Shown in pieces: positions 1 to 7,814 of a DNA stretch of 64,000 nt; within the stretch, counting starts at the first letter, position 1; each line of letters starts with the position of its first letter. This DNA is from an uncultured Microbacterium sp. (lineage in GTDB: Bacteria > Actinomycetota > Actinomycetes > Actinomycetales > Microbacteriaceae). The notes beneath the pieces were generated by a model, which worked only from the letters and a program-made list of their open reading frames with translations, was not told the origin of the DNA and did not search any database. The translations under genes were made by a program, and so were the position numbers. The stretch covers positions 496,001 to 560,000 of the forward strand of contig NZ_FLQR01000001.1 of the NCBI RefSeq assembly GCF_900078385.1, written 5' to 3'.

Positions 1-255
1 CTCGCCCTCCTCGGAGGTCCAGCCCTCCGCCTCGAACCCGGCCAGCGCGTCCTCCGCGATGAGGTTCTCGCACGTGAGGTCCTCGGGACTGACCGGAGTC
101 GCCGTGGGGAGGCCGGACGGGCTCGGGTCGGCACCCGGCGGCGGCGCGGTGACGACCTCCGTCGGCTGCGCGCCCGGCGCCCCCGTGCACGCACTGAGCA
201 GGATCGCGCCGATCGCGAGGGGGAGCGCGGCTCGGGCGAGACGGGGGAAGGGCAT
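1..255 (-). CDS. Putative lipoprotein, C-terminal part outside the window
   Basis: The visible 85 codons start at an ATG at 255 and run off the left edge. The N-terminus has an Arg, a hydrophobic stretch (LPLAIGAILL) and a lipobox LSAC with Cys at residue 23. This is a lipoprotein signal peptide, so the product should be anchored on the outer face of the membrane. A Pro/Thr/Ala-rich linker follows, then a segment beginning DLTCENLIAEDAL. That opening is often seen in small actinobacterial secreted proteins, but I do not recognise a family. The gene lies 18 bp downstream of the phosphatase gene on the same strand and may be cotranscribed with it. Confidence 0.75.
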   Translation of the reverse strand, partial: MPFPRLARAALPLAIGAILLSACTGAPGAQPTEVVTAPPPGADPSPSGLPTATPVSPEDLTCENLIAEDALAGFEAEGWTSEEGE

Positions 256-273
256 GCGTACGGGGCTCCGGCT

Positions 274-1146
274 TCAGGGGGTGCGGATGAGGGAGAGGAA
301 CGCATCGTGCAGGATGCCGTTGGTCGCGAGCGACGAGCGGGTCGCGATGGAGTCCGCTCCGTCGATGTCGGTGAACCGTCCGCCCGCCTCCGTCACGATG
401 GGGACGAGTGCCGCGATGTCGTACTCCTGAACGCCGAACTCGGCGACGAACTCCAGGCGGCCTTCCGCCAGCAGCATGTACGGCCAGGTGTCGCCGTAGC
501 CGCGGTCGCGCCAGACCGCGCGGCTGAGCCGGAGGAGGTCGCCACTGCGGCCCGCCTCGTCCCACTGCGCGATGCTCTGGAAGCTCACGCTCGCCTCGCC
601 GACCTCCGACACGCTCGAGACGCCGAGCCGGCGCGGGGCGCCGTCCGGGGTGTCCGTCCACGCGCCGCGCCCCGTCGCCGCCCACCAGCGCCGTCCGAGC
701 GCGGGCTGGCTCGCGACGCCGACGCGCGGGACGCCGTCGATCGCGAGGGCGATGAGGGTCGTCCACATCGGGATCCCTTTGAGGTAGTTCGCGGTGCCGT
801 CGATGGGATCGATGATCCACTGGCGCGCGGTGCTTCCGGTGGCCCCGAACTCCTCGCCGAAGACGCCGTCATCCGGTCGCTCCTCCGCCAGGAGAGCGCG
901 GATCGCACGCTCGGCGGCGAGGTCGGCCTCCGTGACGTGCGTCGCATCCGCCTTCGTGCGGATGTCGAGGTCGGCCGCGTCGAAGCGGCTCATCGTGACG
1001 GCGTCGGCGGCATCCGCGATCCGCAGGGCCAGAGCGAGATCCTCCGTCAGATCACCGTCGAAGGGCGTGCTCCAGGGCGATGAGGAGGCGGGGGACGTCA
1101 CGTCATCCAGGATAGACGGCCGGGGTGGCCTCGATTGGCGATCCAC
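274..1146 (-). CDS. Inositol monophosphatase family phosphatase (possible histidinol-phosphatase)
   Basis: This is a 290-residue Mg2+-dependent phosphatase of the inositol monophosphatase superfamily. The metal-binding motifs are visible: GEEFG near residue 96, DPIDGTANY near 114, and a late YDIAALVPIVTEAGG motif that replaces the usual W-D-x-A-A with Y-D-I-A-A. Actinobacterial members with this look include histidinol-phosphatase HisN as well as true inositol phosphatases. No his genes are nearby, so the substrate is undecided. The first 25 residues are low-complexity, and a GTG near 1099 is an alternative start. The gene is transcribed away from tRNA-Lys. Confidence 0.85.
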   Translation of the reverse strand: MDRQSRPPRPSILDDVTSPASSSPWSTPFDGDLTEDLALALRIADAADAVTMSRFDAADLDIRTKADATHVTEADLAAERAIRALLAEERPDDGVFGEEFGATGSTARQWIIDPIDGTANYLKGIPMWTTLIALAIDGVPRVGVASQPALGRRWWAATGRGAWTDTPDGAPRRLGVSSVSEVGEASVSFQSIAQWDEAGRSGDLLRLSRAVWRDRGYGDTWPYMLLAEGRLEFVAEFGVQEYDIAALVPIVTEAGGRFTDIDGADSIATRSSLATNGILHDAFLSLIRTP

Positions 1147-1195
1147 CGCATCGGGATGATAACGTTGATCCTCGTTCGCCTCGTGTGGACAGCAC

Positions 1196-1268
1196 GCACC
1201 TCTAGCTCAATCGGCAGAGCAACTGACTCTTAATCAGTGGGTTCTCGGTTCAAGTCCGAGGGGGTGCA
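1196..1268 (+). tRNA. tRNA-Lys (anticodon CTT)
   Basis: A 73-nt cloverleaf is readable. The acceptor stem GCACCTC pairs with GGGGTGC. The D-arm starts GCTC, the anticodon loop is CTCTTAA (anticodon CTT), and the T-arm is CTCGG-TTCAAGT-CCGAG. The discriminator base is A. The 3' CCA is not encoded. A terminator-like hairpin follows at once. Confidence 0.96.
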
Positions 1269-1273
1269 CGGAA

Positions 1274-1315
1274 CAGCCCCGGAGACTCTCGCCAGTCACC
1301 GGGGCTGTCTCTTTT
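1274..1315 (+). terminator. Rho-independent terminator after tRNA-Lys
   Basis: CAGCCCCGG (1274-1282) pairs with CCGGGGCTG (1299-1307), and TCTCTTTT follows. The T-rich tail lies only on the plus strand, so it serves tRNA-Lys rather than the convergent MFS gene. Confidence 0.8.
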
Positions 1316-1343
1316 CCCGCCGCGGCCGGCGCCGCCGCCGGGT

Positions 1344-2582
1344 TCAGGCGGCGTCGCCGACCAGCACGGCTTCGACCTCTTCCGCGGCATCCGCCTCGTG
1401 CGCATCCACGCGGGCGAGGGCCTTCCGGCCGATGAGGATCGTGAGGGCCGCGAGGACGACCGAACCGGCCGCGAAGAAGAACGGCACCGAGACGTTGAAC
1501 GCGTGCCACAGGGCCGCGGCGATCGGCGGGGCGGCGGCGCCGCCGAGGAACCGGACGGCTGAGTAGGCGGCGCTCGCGACCGCACGGGGCTGGTCCGTGG
1601 CCTCCATGACCGACTCGGTGAGGATCGTGTTCATGACTCCGAGGAGCAGGCCTCCCGCGACGATGCAGACGACGAGGGCCGCCGCGTTCTCGGCGAACAG
1701 GCCGGCGAGCGCGAGATCGATCGCGAGGAGCTGCAGCACGGCGAGCATGGCGGTCGTCCGGCGCATGCCGCGCAGAAGCAGCGGGGCGACCCAGACGCTC
1801 GTGACGGCGAGCGCGACGCCCCATCCGAAAAACGTGAGCCCGATGCCCATGGCGCCGAAGCCCAAGGGGAACGGTGAGAAGGCCAGCAGCACGAAGAAGC
1901 CGATGTTGTAGAACAGGGCGGTCAGCGCGAGCACCGCGAGGGCGGGTTGGCGGAGGGCCCGGAAGGGCGCCGACAGCGGGGTGGGGGTGCGCTGCTCGTC
2001 GGGCGTCCGGAGGAGGACCACGATCGCCACGAACGCGATCGTCATGAGGGCGACGACGCCGAAGAAGGGACCGCGCCAGCTCACCTCGCCGACGATGCCG
2101 CCGACGAGCGGGCCGATCGCGATGCCGAGACCGAGCGCCGCCTCGTAGAGGACGATCGCGGCGGCGCTGCCCCCGGAGGCTGCGCCCACGATCGTGGCGA
2201 GCGCCGTCGAGATGAACAGGGCGTTGCCGAGGCCCCACCCGGCACGGAACCCGATGACGGCGTCGACGCTGCCGGACAGGGCGCACAGCAGGGAGAAGAA
2301 GATGACGAGCGCGAGGCCCGCGAGCAGCGTCGTCTTCGCGCCGATGCGGCTCGACAGCCAGCTGGTGACGAGCATCGCGAGCCCGGTCACGACGAGGTAG
2401 CTCGTGAAGAGCAGCTCCGTCTCGACGGGGGAGGCCTCCAGCGATGCGGCGATCGCCGGCAGGATCGGGTCGACGAGCCCGATGCCCATGAACGCGACCA
2501 CGCAGGCGAAGGCCACCGCCCAGACCTGCGCGGGCTGGCGCCAGATGCCGGGTGCGGCAGGCGGTGTCGGGGTCGTGGTCAT
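1344..2582 (-). CDS. MFS transporter, probable drug/solute exporter
   Basis: The product is a 412-residue membrane protein with about 12 hydrophobic segments. It has an MFS-type loop after helix 2 (SWLSSRIGAKTTLLAG) and an N-terminus typical of DHA1 drug:H+ antiporters (FMGIGLVDPILPAIAASL). The ATG at 2582 overlaps the marR stop codon (ATGA), which fixes the start and shows translational coupling. The longer open frame upstream is only the marR antiframe. With MarR just upstream and tandem operators in front of that gene, this is an inducible efflux unit. The substrate cannot be read from the sequence. Confidence 0.88.
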   Translation of the reverse strand: MTTTPTPPAAPGIWRQPAQVWAVAFACVVAFMGIGLVDPILPAIAASLEASPVETELLFTSYLVVTGLAMLVTSWLSSRIGAKTTLLAGLALVIFFSLLCALSGSVDAVIGFRAGWGLGNALFISTALATIVGAASGGSAAAIVLYEAALGLGIAIGPLVGGIVGEVSWRGPFFGVVALMTIAFVAIVVLLRTPDEQRTPTPLSAPFRALRQPALAVLALTALFYNIGFFVLLAFSPFPLGFGAMGIGLTFFGWGVALAVTSVWVAPLLLRGMRRTTAMLAVLQLLAIDLALAGLFAENAAALVVCIVAGGLLLGVMNTILTESVMEATDQPRAVASAAYSAVRFLGGAAAPPIAAALWHAFNVSVPFFFAAGSVVLAALTILIGRKALARVDAHEADAAEEVEAVLVGDAA

Positions 2583-3010
2583 CGGCTCTCCTCCGGGGTC
2601 GTGGTCTTGCCGGCGAGGATGGCGGCCGCGCGTCGCAGCGCGTCCCAGTCGTCGTCGGTCAGGTCGTCGAAGCGCGGGGCGAGAGCCGCGCCGAGCTGAG
2701 CGAGCCAGTCCTCGAGCGCCGCCACGCCGGCCGGTGTCGCCGACAGGACCGTCGCGCGGGAATCGGCGGGATCCGGGGAGCGCTCCAGGAGCCCCGCATC
2801 CGTCATCTGGCCGGCCAGGCGCGTCATGCCGGGCTGGCTGATCCGGCTGCGGCGCGCGAGGTCGCCGAGGCGCTGCGGACCGTGATCGCGCAGCAGGGTC
2901 AGCGTCCGCCACTGTGCGGCGGGTGTCTCGGATCGGGTGTCGAGCGCCGCCATCCGCGTGAGGGCGTGCGCGCCGACCAGGAGGCGGAGGAGGTCATCGG
3001 AGCGGGTCAC
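2579..3010 (-). CDS. MarR family transcriptional regulator
   Basis: This 143-residue protein has a MarR winged helix. The recognition region is LGDLARRSRISQPGMTRLAGQMTDAGLLERSPDPADSRA cut into its usual elements, including the D-x-R of the wing (DPADSRA). It probably represses itself and the coupled MFS gene until a phenolic or drug-like ligand binds. Two back-to-back palindromes start 9 bp upstream of its start codon. The same 125-bp gap also carries the promoter region of the divergent ABC importer operon, so cross-control is possible. Confidence 0.9.
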   Translation of the reverse strand: MTRSDDLLRLLVGAHALTRMAALDTRSETPAAQWRTLTLLRDHGPQRLGDLARRSRISQPGMTRLAGQMTDAGLLERSPDPADSRATVLSATPAGVAALEDWLAQLGAALAPRFDDLTDDDWDALRRAAAILAGKTTTPEESR

Positions 3011-3018
3011 CGATGAAG

Positions 3019-3046
3019 TATACCAAAGGTATATACCCTAGGTATG
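3019..3046. promoter_or_regulatory. Tandem palindromic operators, probably MarR sites
   Basis: TATACC-AAA-GGTATA (3019-3033) is followed without a gap by TATACC-CTA-GGTATG (3032-3046). Dyad centres are 13 bp apart. They lie directly in front of the marR start codon, in AT-rich DNA unlike the surroundings. Two such copies suggest cooperative binding of two dimers. Confidence 0.75.
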
Positions 3047-3082
3047 AGTTGACGCGACCTGCGGCCGCCCACAAGATGGCAA

Positions 3083-3104
3083 TACCTGAATCACATCTCA
3101 GGTA
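3083..3104. promoter_or_regulatory. Inverted repeat upstream of the ABC importer operon
   Basis: TACCTGA (3083-3089) and TCAGGTA (3098-3104) form a perfect 7-bp dyad with an 8-nt centre. It sits 31 bp before the substrate-binding protein start. It differs from the MarR palindromes. A plausible owner is the TetR protein encoded inside the operon at 9369. Confidence 0.55.
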
Positions 3105-3135
3105 CGACTCCCTTCCAATGGTGAAAGGCACGCAC

Positions 3136-4338
3136 ATGCGGGTTACGAAGAAGTTGCTCCTGGGGTCCATGGTCGCCACGGCCGCCCTCGCTCTGGCGGC
3201 CTGCGCGCCGTCGACCACGACGCCCGGAGGATCCGGCACGGACGACGCCGGCCCCGAGGAGATCACGGTGGGCGTCATCACGAGCGAGACCGGTCCGCTC
3301 GCGGGCTATGGGAAGCAGTACCTCGAGGGCTTCAAGGCCGGGCTCGATTACGCGACCGAGGGCACGAACGAGGTCGACGGCACCGCCATCACGATCGACT
3401 ACCGCGACGACGCGGGCGACCCCGACACCGCGGTCAACCTTGCGAAGGAGCTCATCGGCGAAGGCGTGACGATCCTGGCCGGCAGCGCGTCGTCCGGCGT
3501 CGCGCTGGCGGTCGCCGAGCAGGCCGCGCAGAACCAGGTGCTCTTCCTCTCCGGCCCGGCCGCTGCCGACGCCGTCACGGGCGTCAACGACTACACCTTC
3601 CGCACCGGTCGGCAGTCCGCGCAGGACGTCGCCACCGCCGGCACGTTCCTCGACGACATCTCCGGCAAGACCGTCACGGTCTTCGCGCAGAACAACGCGT
3701 TCGGTCAGGGCAACGAGGCCGCCGTGAAGGCGATCCTCGGCGGCAAGGGCGCGACGGTCAACAGCGTCCTCGTCGCGGAGGACGTGACCGAGTTCACCCC
3801 GTTCGCCCAGCAGGTGCTGGCCGCCGAGCCCGACCTCGTCTTCGTCGCGTGGGCCGGTGCCACCTCCGGTGCGATGTGGCAGGCGATGAGCCAGCAGGGC
3901 GTCCTCGACGACATCCCCGTGGTCACCGGCCTCGGCGACACCGCCACGTTCGGCGCCTACGGCGAGGCATCCGAGAAGATCAGCTTCCTGAACCACTACT
4001 TCGCGGGCGCGCCCGACAACGACGTGAACGCGGCGATGGTCGAGGCCGTCGAAGAAGCCGGCGGCACGCCGGACCTGTTCACCCCGGACGGGTTCAACGC
4101 GGCGCTCATGCTGGTGCACGCCATCGAAGAGGGCAAGGGCGATGTGGATGCGATGATCTCGGCGCTGGAGGGCTTCGAGTTCGACGGCCCCAAGGGCGAC
4201 ATGACGGTGCGCGCCGGCGACCACGCCCTGCTCCAGGAGATGTACCAGGTCAAGCTCGTGGCGGACGGCGCCGGCTTCGTGCCGGAGCTCGTGGACACCG
4301 TGGCCGCGGACGAGGTCGCTCCGGTCGAGGCGCAGTGA
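3136..4338 (+). CDS. HAAT-type ABC transporter substrate-binding lipoprotein
   Basis: This 400-residue protein begins MRVTKKLLLGSMVATAALAL and has a lipobox LAAC, so it is exported and lipid-anchored. The body matches LivJ/LivK-like periplasmic-binding folds (ITVGVITSETGPLAGYGKQY near the mature start). The ATG at 3136 is chosen because GAAAGG lies 7 bp upstream. Upstream in-frame starts at 3013 and 3118 lack such a site and would bury the signal peptide. It is the first gene of a nine-gene operon that also encodes two ATPases, two permeases and an acyl-CoA ligase. Its ligand is therefore more likely an organic acid than a branched-chain amino acid. Confidence 0.9.
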   Translation: MRVTKKLLLGSMVATAALALAACAPSTTTPGGSGTDDAGPEEITVGVITSETGPLAGYGKQYLEGFKAGLDYATEGTNEVDGTAITIDYRDDAGDPDTAVNLAKELIGEGVTILAGSASSGVALAVAEQAAQNQVLFLSGPAAADAVTGVNDYTFRTGRQSAQDVATAGTFLDDISGKTVTVFAQNNAFGQGNEAAVKAILGGKGATVNSVLVAEDVTEFTPFAQQVLAAEPDLVFVAWAGATSGAMWQAMSQQGVLDDIPVVTGLGDTATFGAYGEASEKISFLNHYFAGAPDNDVNAAMVEAVEEAGGTPDLFTPDGFNAALMLVHAIEEGKGDVDAMISALEGFEFDGPKGDMTVRAGDHALLQEMYQVKLVADGAGFVPELVDTVAADEVAPVEAQ

Positions 4339-5096
4339 GCCCCGTCCCGTCCGCGCTCCGCATCGAGGGCCTCGGGCTGCAGATCGGCGGAGCGACCATT
4401 CTGAAGGATGTCGAGCTCGACATCGCGCCCGGCTCCCTGGTCGGCGTGATCGGCCCGAACGGCGCCGGCAAGACCACGCTCTTCAACGTGATCTCCGGTG
4501 TCGCGAAGCCGACGGCGGGCCGGATCCTGATGAACGGCGACGACGTCACCCGCTCGTCCGTGCCCCAGCGGGCGCGGGCGGGACTGGGGCGCACCTTCCA
4601 GACCTCGAGTCTCTTCCCGCGGCTGAGCGTGCTGGAGAACGTCCGGCTCGCCGCCCAGGTCTCCCTGGGCGGCAACTACTCGCTCCTGCGGTTCCCGCGC
4701 CGGAACGATGCCGCCACGGCGCTCGCCCTCGAGAAGCTCACGCTCGTAGGCCTCACCCACCGGCTCGACACACCCGCCGGCGACATGTCGCACGGCGACA
4801 AGCGCAAGCTGGAGATCGCCGTGATCCTCGCGACCGACGCGTCCATCGTGCTCCTGGACGAGCCGATGGCCGGTGTCGCGTCCGGCGACGTCGCGGGCCT
4901 CGTGGAGAACATCCGCGACATGCAGCGCGACAAGCAGTGCACGGTGCTGATGGTCGAACACCACATCGACGTGCTCATGGGGCTCGTCGAGAAGGTCGCG
5001 GTCATGTACGCCGGGTCGATCATCGCCTTCGACACGCCCCAGAAGATCATGGAGAACCCCACCGTGCAGAGCGCCTACCTCGGGACCGCGGCATGA
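4335..5096 (+). CDS. ABC transporter ATP-binding protein, LivG type
   Basis: The product is a 253-residue ATPase. Walker A is GPNGAGKTT. The Q-loop region is LGRTFQTSSLFPRLSV. The signature motif is degenerate (MSHGDKRKLEIA), as in the LivG subfamily, and Walker B is IVLLDEPMAGV. The GTG start at 4335 overlaps the preceding stop (GTGA). It should pair with the next gene as the two different ATPases of a branched-chain-type importer. The signature reads SHGDK rather than LSGGQ, which is common in LivG proteins and not a sign of inactivity. Confidence 0.92.
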   Translation: MSPVPSALRIEGLGLQIGGATILKDVELDIAPGSLVGVIGPNGAGKTTLFNVISGVAKPTAGRILMNGDDVTRSSVPQRARAGLGRTFQTSSLFPRLSVLENVRLAAQVSLGGNYSLLRFPRRNDAATALALEKLTLVGLTHRLDTPAGDMSHGDKRKLEIAVILATDASIVLLDEPMAGVASGDVAGLVENIRDMQRDKQCTVLMVEHHIDVLMGLVEKVAVMYAGSIIAFDTPQKIMENPTVQSAYLGTAA

Positions 5097-5803
5097 CGGC
5101 GCCGATCCTCACGGTCGAGCACCTGTCCGCGTCCATCGCCGGCCAGCAGGTCGTGGAGGACGTCACCTTCTCCGTGCCCGCCACGGGCATCACGGCCGTC
5201 CTCGGGCGAAACGGCGTCGGCAAGACCTCGACCCTCCGCGGCATCCTCGGACTCATCCACCGGCGGGGCGCCGTGACCCTGGCGGGAGAGCGCATCGACG
5301 GCCTCCCGACCCATCGGATCGTGCAGCGCGGCGTCGGCTACGTGCCGGAGGACCGCGAGGTCTTCGCGAAGCTCACGGTCGCCGAGAACCTCGCCCTCGC
5401 CGAGCGCGGCAAGAACCCGCGCCGCGAGTTCGTCGCGGAGCTCTTCCCGGACCTCGTCGCCCGGCGGGGTCAGATGGCCGGGACGCTCTCCGGCGGCCAG
5501 CAGCAGATGGTCTCCGTCGCCCGCGCGCTCCTCAACGAGAACGTCCTCCTGCTCGTGGACGAGCCGACGAAGGGCCTCGCCCCGCGCATCGTCGCCGAAG
5601 TCGCCGACGCGCTGCAGGAGGCCGCCACCATCGTGCCGATCCTCCTCGTGGAGCAGAACCTCGACGTCGTCCGCCAGCTCGCCGACGACGCCATCGTCAT
5701 CGCCGGGGGCCGCGTCGTGCACACGGGACCGGCCCGCGAGATCCTCGACGACCGTGCCCTCACGATGCGCCTGCTCGGCGTCAGCGCGGAGGTGCACGCA
5801 TGA
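5093..5803 (+). CDS. ABC transporter ATP-binding protein, LivF type
   Basis: This 236-residue second ATPase has Walker A GRNGVGKTS, signature LSGGQQQMVSVARALL, Walker B LLLVDEPTKGLAP and the H-loop position replaced by LLVEQN, which is the LivF pattern. The ATG at 5093 overlaps the livG-like stop by 4 bp. The protein acts on the cytoplasmic face with the LivG-like subunit to energise the two permeases encoded next. Confidence 0.92.
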   Translation: MTAPILTVEHLSASIAGQQVVEDVTFSVPATGITAVLGRNGVGKTSTLRGILGLIHRRGAVTLAGERIDGLPTHRIVQRGVGYVPEDREVFAKLTVAENLALAERGKNPRREFVAELFPDLVARRGQMAGTLSGGQQQMVSVARALLNENVLLLVDEPTKGLAPRIVAEVADALQEAATIVPILLVEQNLDVVRQLADDAIVIAGGRVVHTGPAREILDDRALTMRLLGVSAEVHA

Positions 5804-6675
5804 GCAGCCTCGTGCTCATCCTCCTCACCGGCATCGGACTCGGCGCGCTGTACTTCCTGGTCGCCTCGGGCCTCAGCCTCATCTACGGACTCATGCACGT
5901 GCTCAACTTCGCGCACGGCGCGTTCCTCACCCTCAGCGCCTTCATCGGCTGGCAGGTCGCGCAGGGCCTCGGGACGGCATCGTGGGGATCCTTCCTCCTC
6001 TCGATCCTCGCGGGCGCCGCCGTCGGCGCGGTCTTCGCGACGCTCACCGAGCTCATCCTCATCCGCCCGCTCTACGAGCGGCACATCGAGCAGGTGCTCG
6101 TCACGGTCGGCCTCTCCTTCGCCGCCGTCGCCCTCTTCGAGGGCATCTGGGGGACGGATGCCATCAACATCGCCGGACCCCCGTGGCTCAAGGGCACGAC
6201 GGACGTCCTCGGTGCCAGGATCCCCAACACCTACTGGGTGCTCATGATCGCCGCCGCGATCGTGCTGGTCGCGCTCGTGCTGTTCCTGCAGAAGACGCGG
6301 TACGGCATGATCATCCGCGCCGGCGTCGAGAACCGCGCGATGGTGACGGCGCTCGGCATCGACGTGCGGAAGAGCTTCACCCTCGTCTTCGCGATCGGCG
6401 GCGCCGCAGCCGGAATCGGCGGCGTGCTCGCGATGCACTACTCGACCTTCGTGTCGGCCCACCTCGGGGCGACGCTCCTCATCTTCGCGTTCATCGTCAC
6501 GGTCATCGGGGGCCTCGGCTCCCTGACGGGCGCCGCGATCGCGTCCGTCCTCGTGGCCGTGCTCCAGCAGTTCGCGAACTTCTACCTGGAGGGCACCGGC
6601 GACTTCATCGTCGTCGTCCTGCTGGCCCTCGTGCTGCTCGTCCGCCCGCGCGGACTCATGGGGAGGACCGCATGA
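5800..6675 (+). CDS. ABC transporter permease, LivH type
   Basis: This is a 291-residue integral membrane protein with about eight hydrophobic segments. The LivH hallmark GLSLIYGLMHVLNFAHGAF lies near residues 24-42, and the coupling segment GIDVRKSFTLVFAIGGAAAG lies in the second half. The start overlaps the previous stop (ATGA). It forms a heterodimeric channel with the LivM-like protein. Confidence 0.92.
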   Translation: MSSLVLILLTGIGLGALYFLVASGLSLIYGLMHVLNFAHGAFLTLSAFIGWQVAQGLGTASWGSFLLSILAGAAVGAVFATLTELILIRPLYERHIEQVLVTVGLSFAAVALFEGIWGTDAINIAGPPWLKGTTDVLGARIPNTYWVLMIAAAIVLVALVLFLQKTRYGMIIRAGVENRAMVTALGIDVRKSFTLVFAIGGAAAGIGGVLAMHYSTFVSAHLGATLLIFAFIVTVIGGLGSLTGAAIASVLVAVLQQFANFYLEGTGDFIVVVLLALVLLVRPRGLMGRTA

Positions 6676-7814
6676 CCGTCACGACAGGCGTTCCGACGCT
6701 CATCCCCGGCCGCAGGGGCGTCGCGCTGCCGTTCATCGTCGGTGCGGCCCTGGTCCTCGTCATGGCGGTGCTGCCGCTCCTGAACATCTCGCTCCCGGGG
6801 ATCCTCCCGGGCCCGACCTACACGCCCGGGAGCCTCGCGCTGCTGTCGCTGTGCATGGTGTTCGCGGCTCTCGCGCTGTCGTACAACCTGCTCCTGGGGA
6901 CGGCGGGGATGCTGTCGTTCGGCCACGCGCTGTACTTCGGAGCGGGTGCGTACGGGCTCGGCATCGCCCTCCGCTACCTCGACGTGCCGCTCTGGCCCGG
7001 CATCCTCATCGCCCTCGTGGGGGGCCTCCTCATCGCCGTCGTCACGGGCGCCGTGTCGATGCGCGTGGCCGGCATCCCCTTCGCGATGGTGACCCTCGCC
7101 TTCGCGCAGGCGGGCTCCGTGCTGGTCCGGCGCAATCAGCAGGTCACCGGCGGCGAGGAGGGGATGCGGCTTCCCATCGCCCAGGTGCCGGAGTGGCTCG
7201 TCGGAGTCGTGAACACGCGGAACCTGTACTGGTTCGCGCTCATCGTGCTCGTGATCGTCTACCTCGTCGTGCTGTGGGTGGACCGGTCGCGCCTGGGACA
7301 CCTCGCCGAGGCGACGCGGGAGAACGAGCTGCGTGTGCAGGTGCTGGGGCTGCGCCCGTACACCGCCAAGCTCATCGTCTTCGTCGTCGCGGCGGGGTGC
7401 GCCGCTCTGGCCGGCGTCGCCTACATGCTCCTGCAATCCGGGACGCAGCCGAGCGCGGTCGGGGCCGATCTGACGATCACGGTGCTCGTCATGGTCGTGC
7501 TCGGTGGCGTCGGGTTCCGCTGGGGTGCGATTGTGGGAGGCGTGCTCTACACGATCCTCGACCAGCGACTCACGGCGCTGGCGCGGGCGGAGTGGATCGG
7601 GACGTTGCCGGACGTCCTGCGCATCCCGCTCTCCGAGCCGCTGTTCCTCCTCGGCGTGCTGTTCATCCTCGTCGTGATGTTCCTGCCCGGCGGCATCGCG
7701 GGCACCGTCGACGCCGCGATCCGCCGGCGCCGCGGCGAGCGGACGCGGACCCAGCTGCGCCAGCTCGGCGACACCCCCGCCGAGGCCGACGCACCCGTGG
7801 AGGTGCGCGCGTGA
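6672..7814 (+). CDS. ABC transporter permease, LivM type
   Basis: The product is a 380-residue membrane protein with the LivM motif LLLGTAGMLSFGHALYFGAGAY near residues 77-98 in shorter form, and a cytoplasmic coupling loop (ATRENELRVQVLGLRPYTAK). The C-terminal 40 residues are charged and cytoplasmic. The ATG at 6672 overlaps the LivH-type gene. It completes the importer. Confidence 0.92.
   Translation: MTVTTGVPTLIPGRRGVALPFIVGAALVLVMAVLPLLNISLPGILPGPTYTPGSLALLSLCMVFAALALSYNLLLGTAGMLSFGHALYFGAGAYGLGIALRYLDVPLWPGILIALVGGLLIAVVTGAVSMRVAGIPFAMVTLAFAQAGSVLVRRNQQVTGGEEGMRLPIAQVPEWLVGVVNTRNLYWFALIVLVIVYLVVLWVDRSRLGHLAEATRENELRVQVLGLRPYTAKLIVFVVAAGCAALAGVAYMLLQSGTQPSAVGADLTITVLVMVVLGGVGFRWGAIVGGVLYTILDQRLTALARAEWIGTLPDVLRIPLSEPLFLLGVLFILVVMFLPGGIAGTVDAAIRRRRGERTRTQLRQLGDTPAEADAPVEVRA

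Noticed and set aside
3013..3135. Longer form of the substrate-binding protein starting at 3013
   Set aside because: It would run through the MarR palindromes and place 41 residues before the lipoprotein signal. The ATG at 3136 has a good ribosome-binding site.
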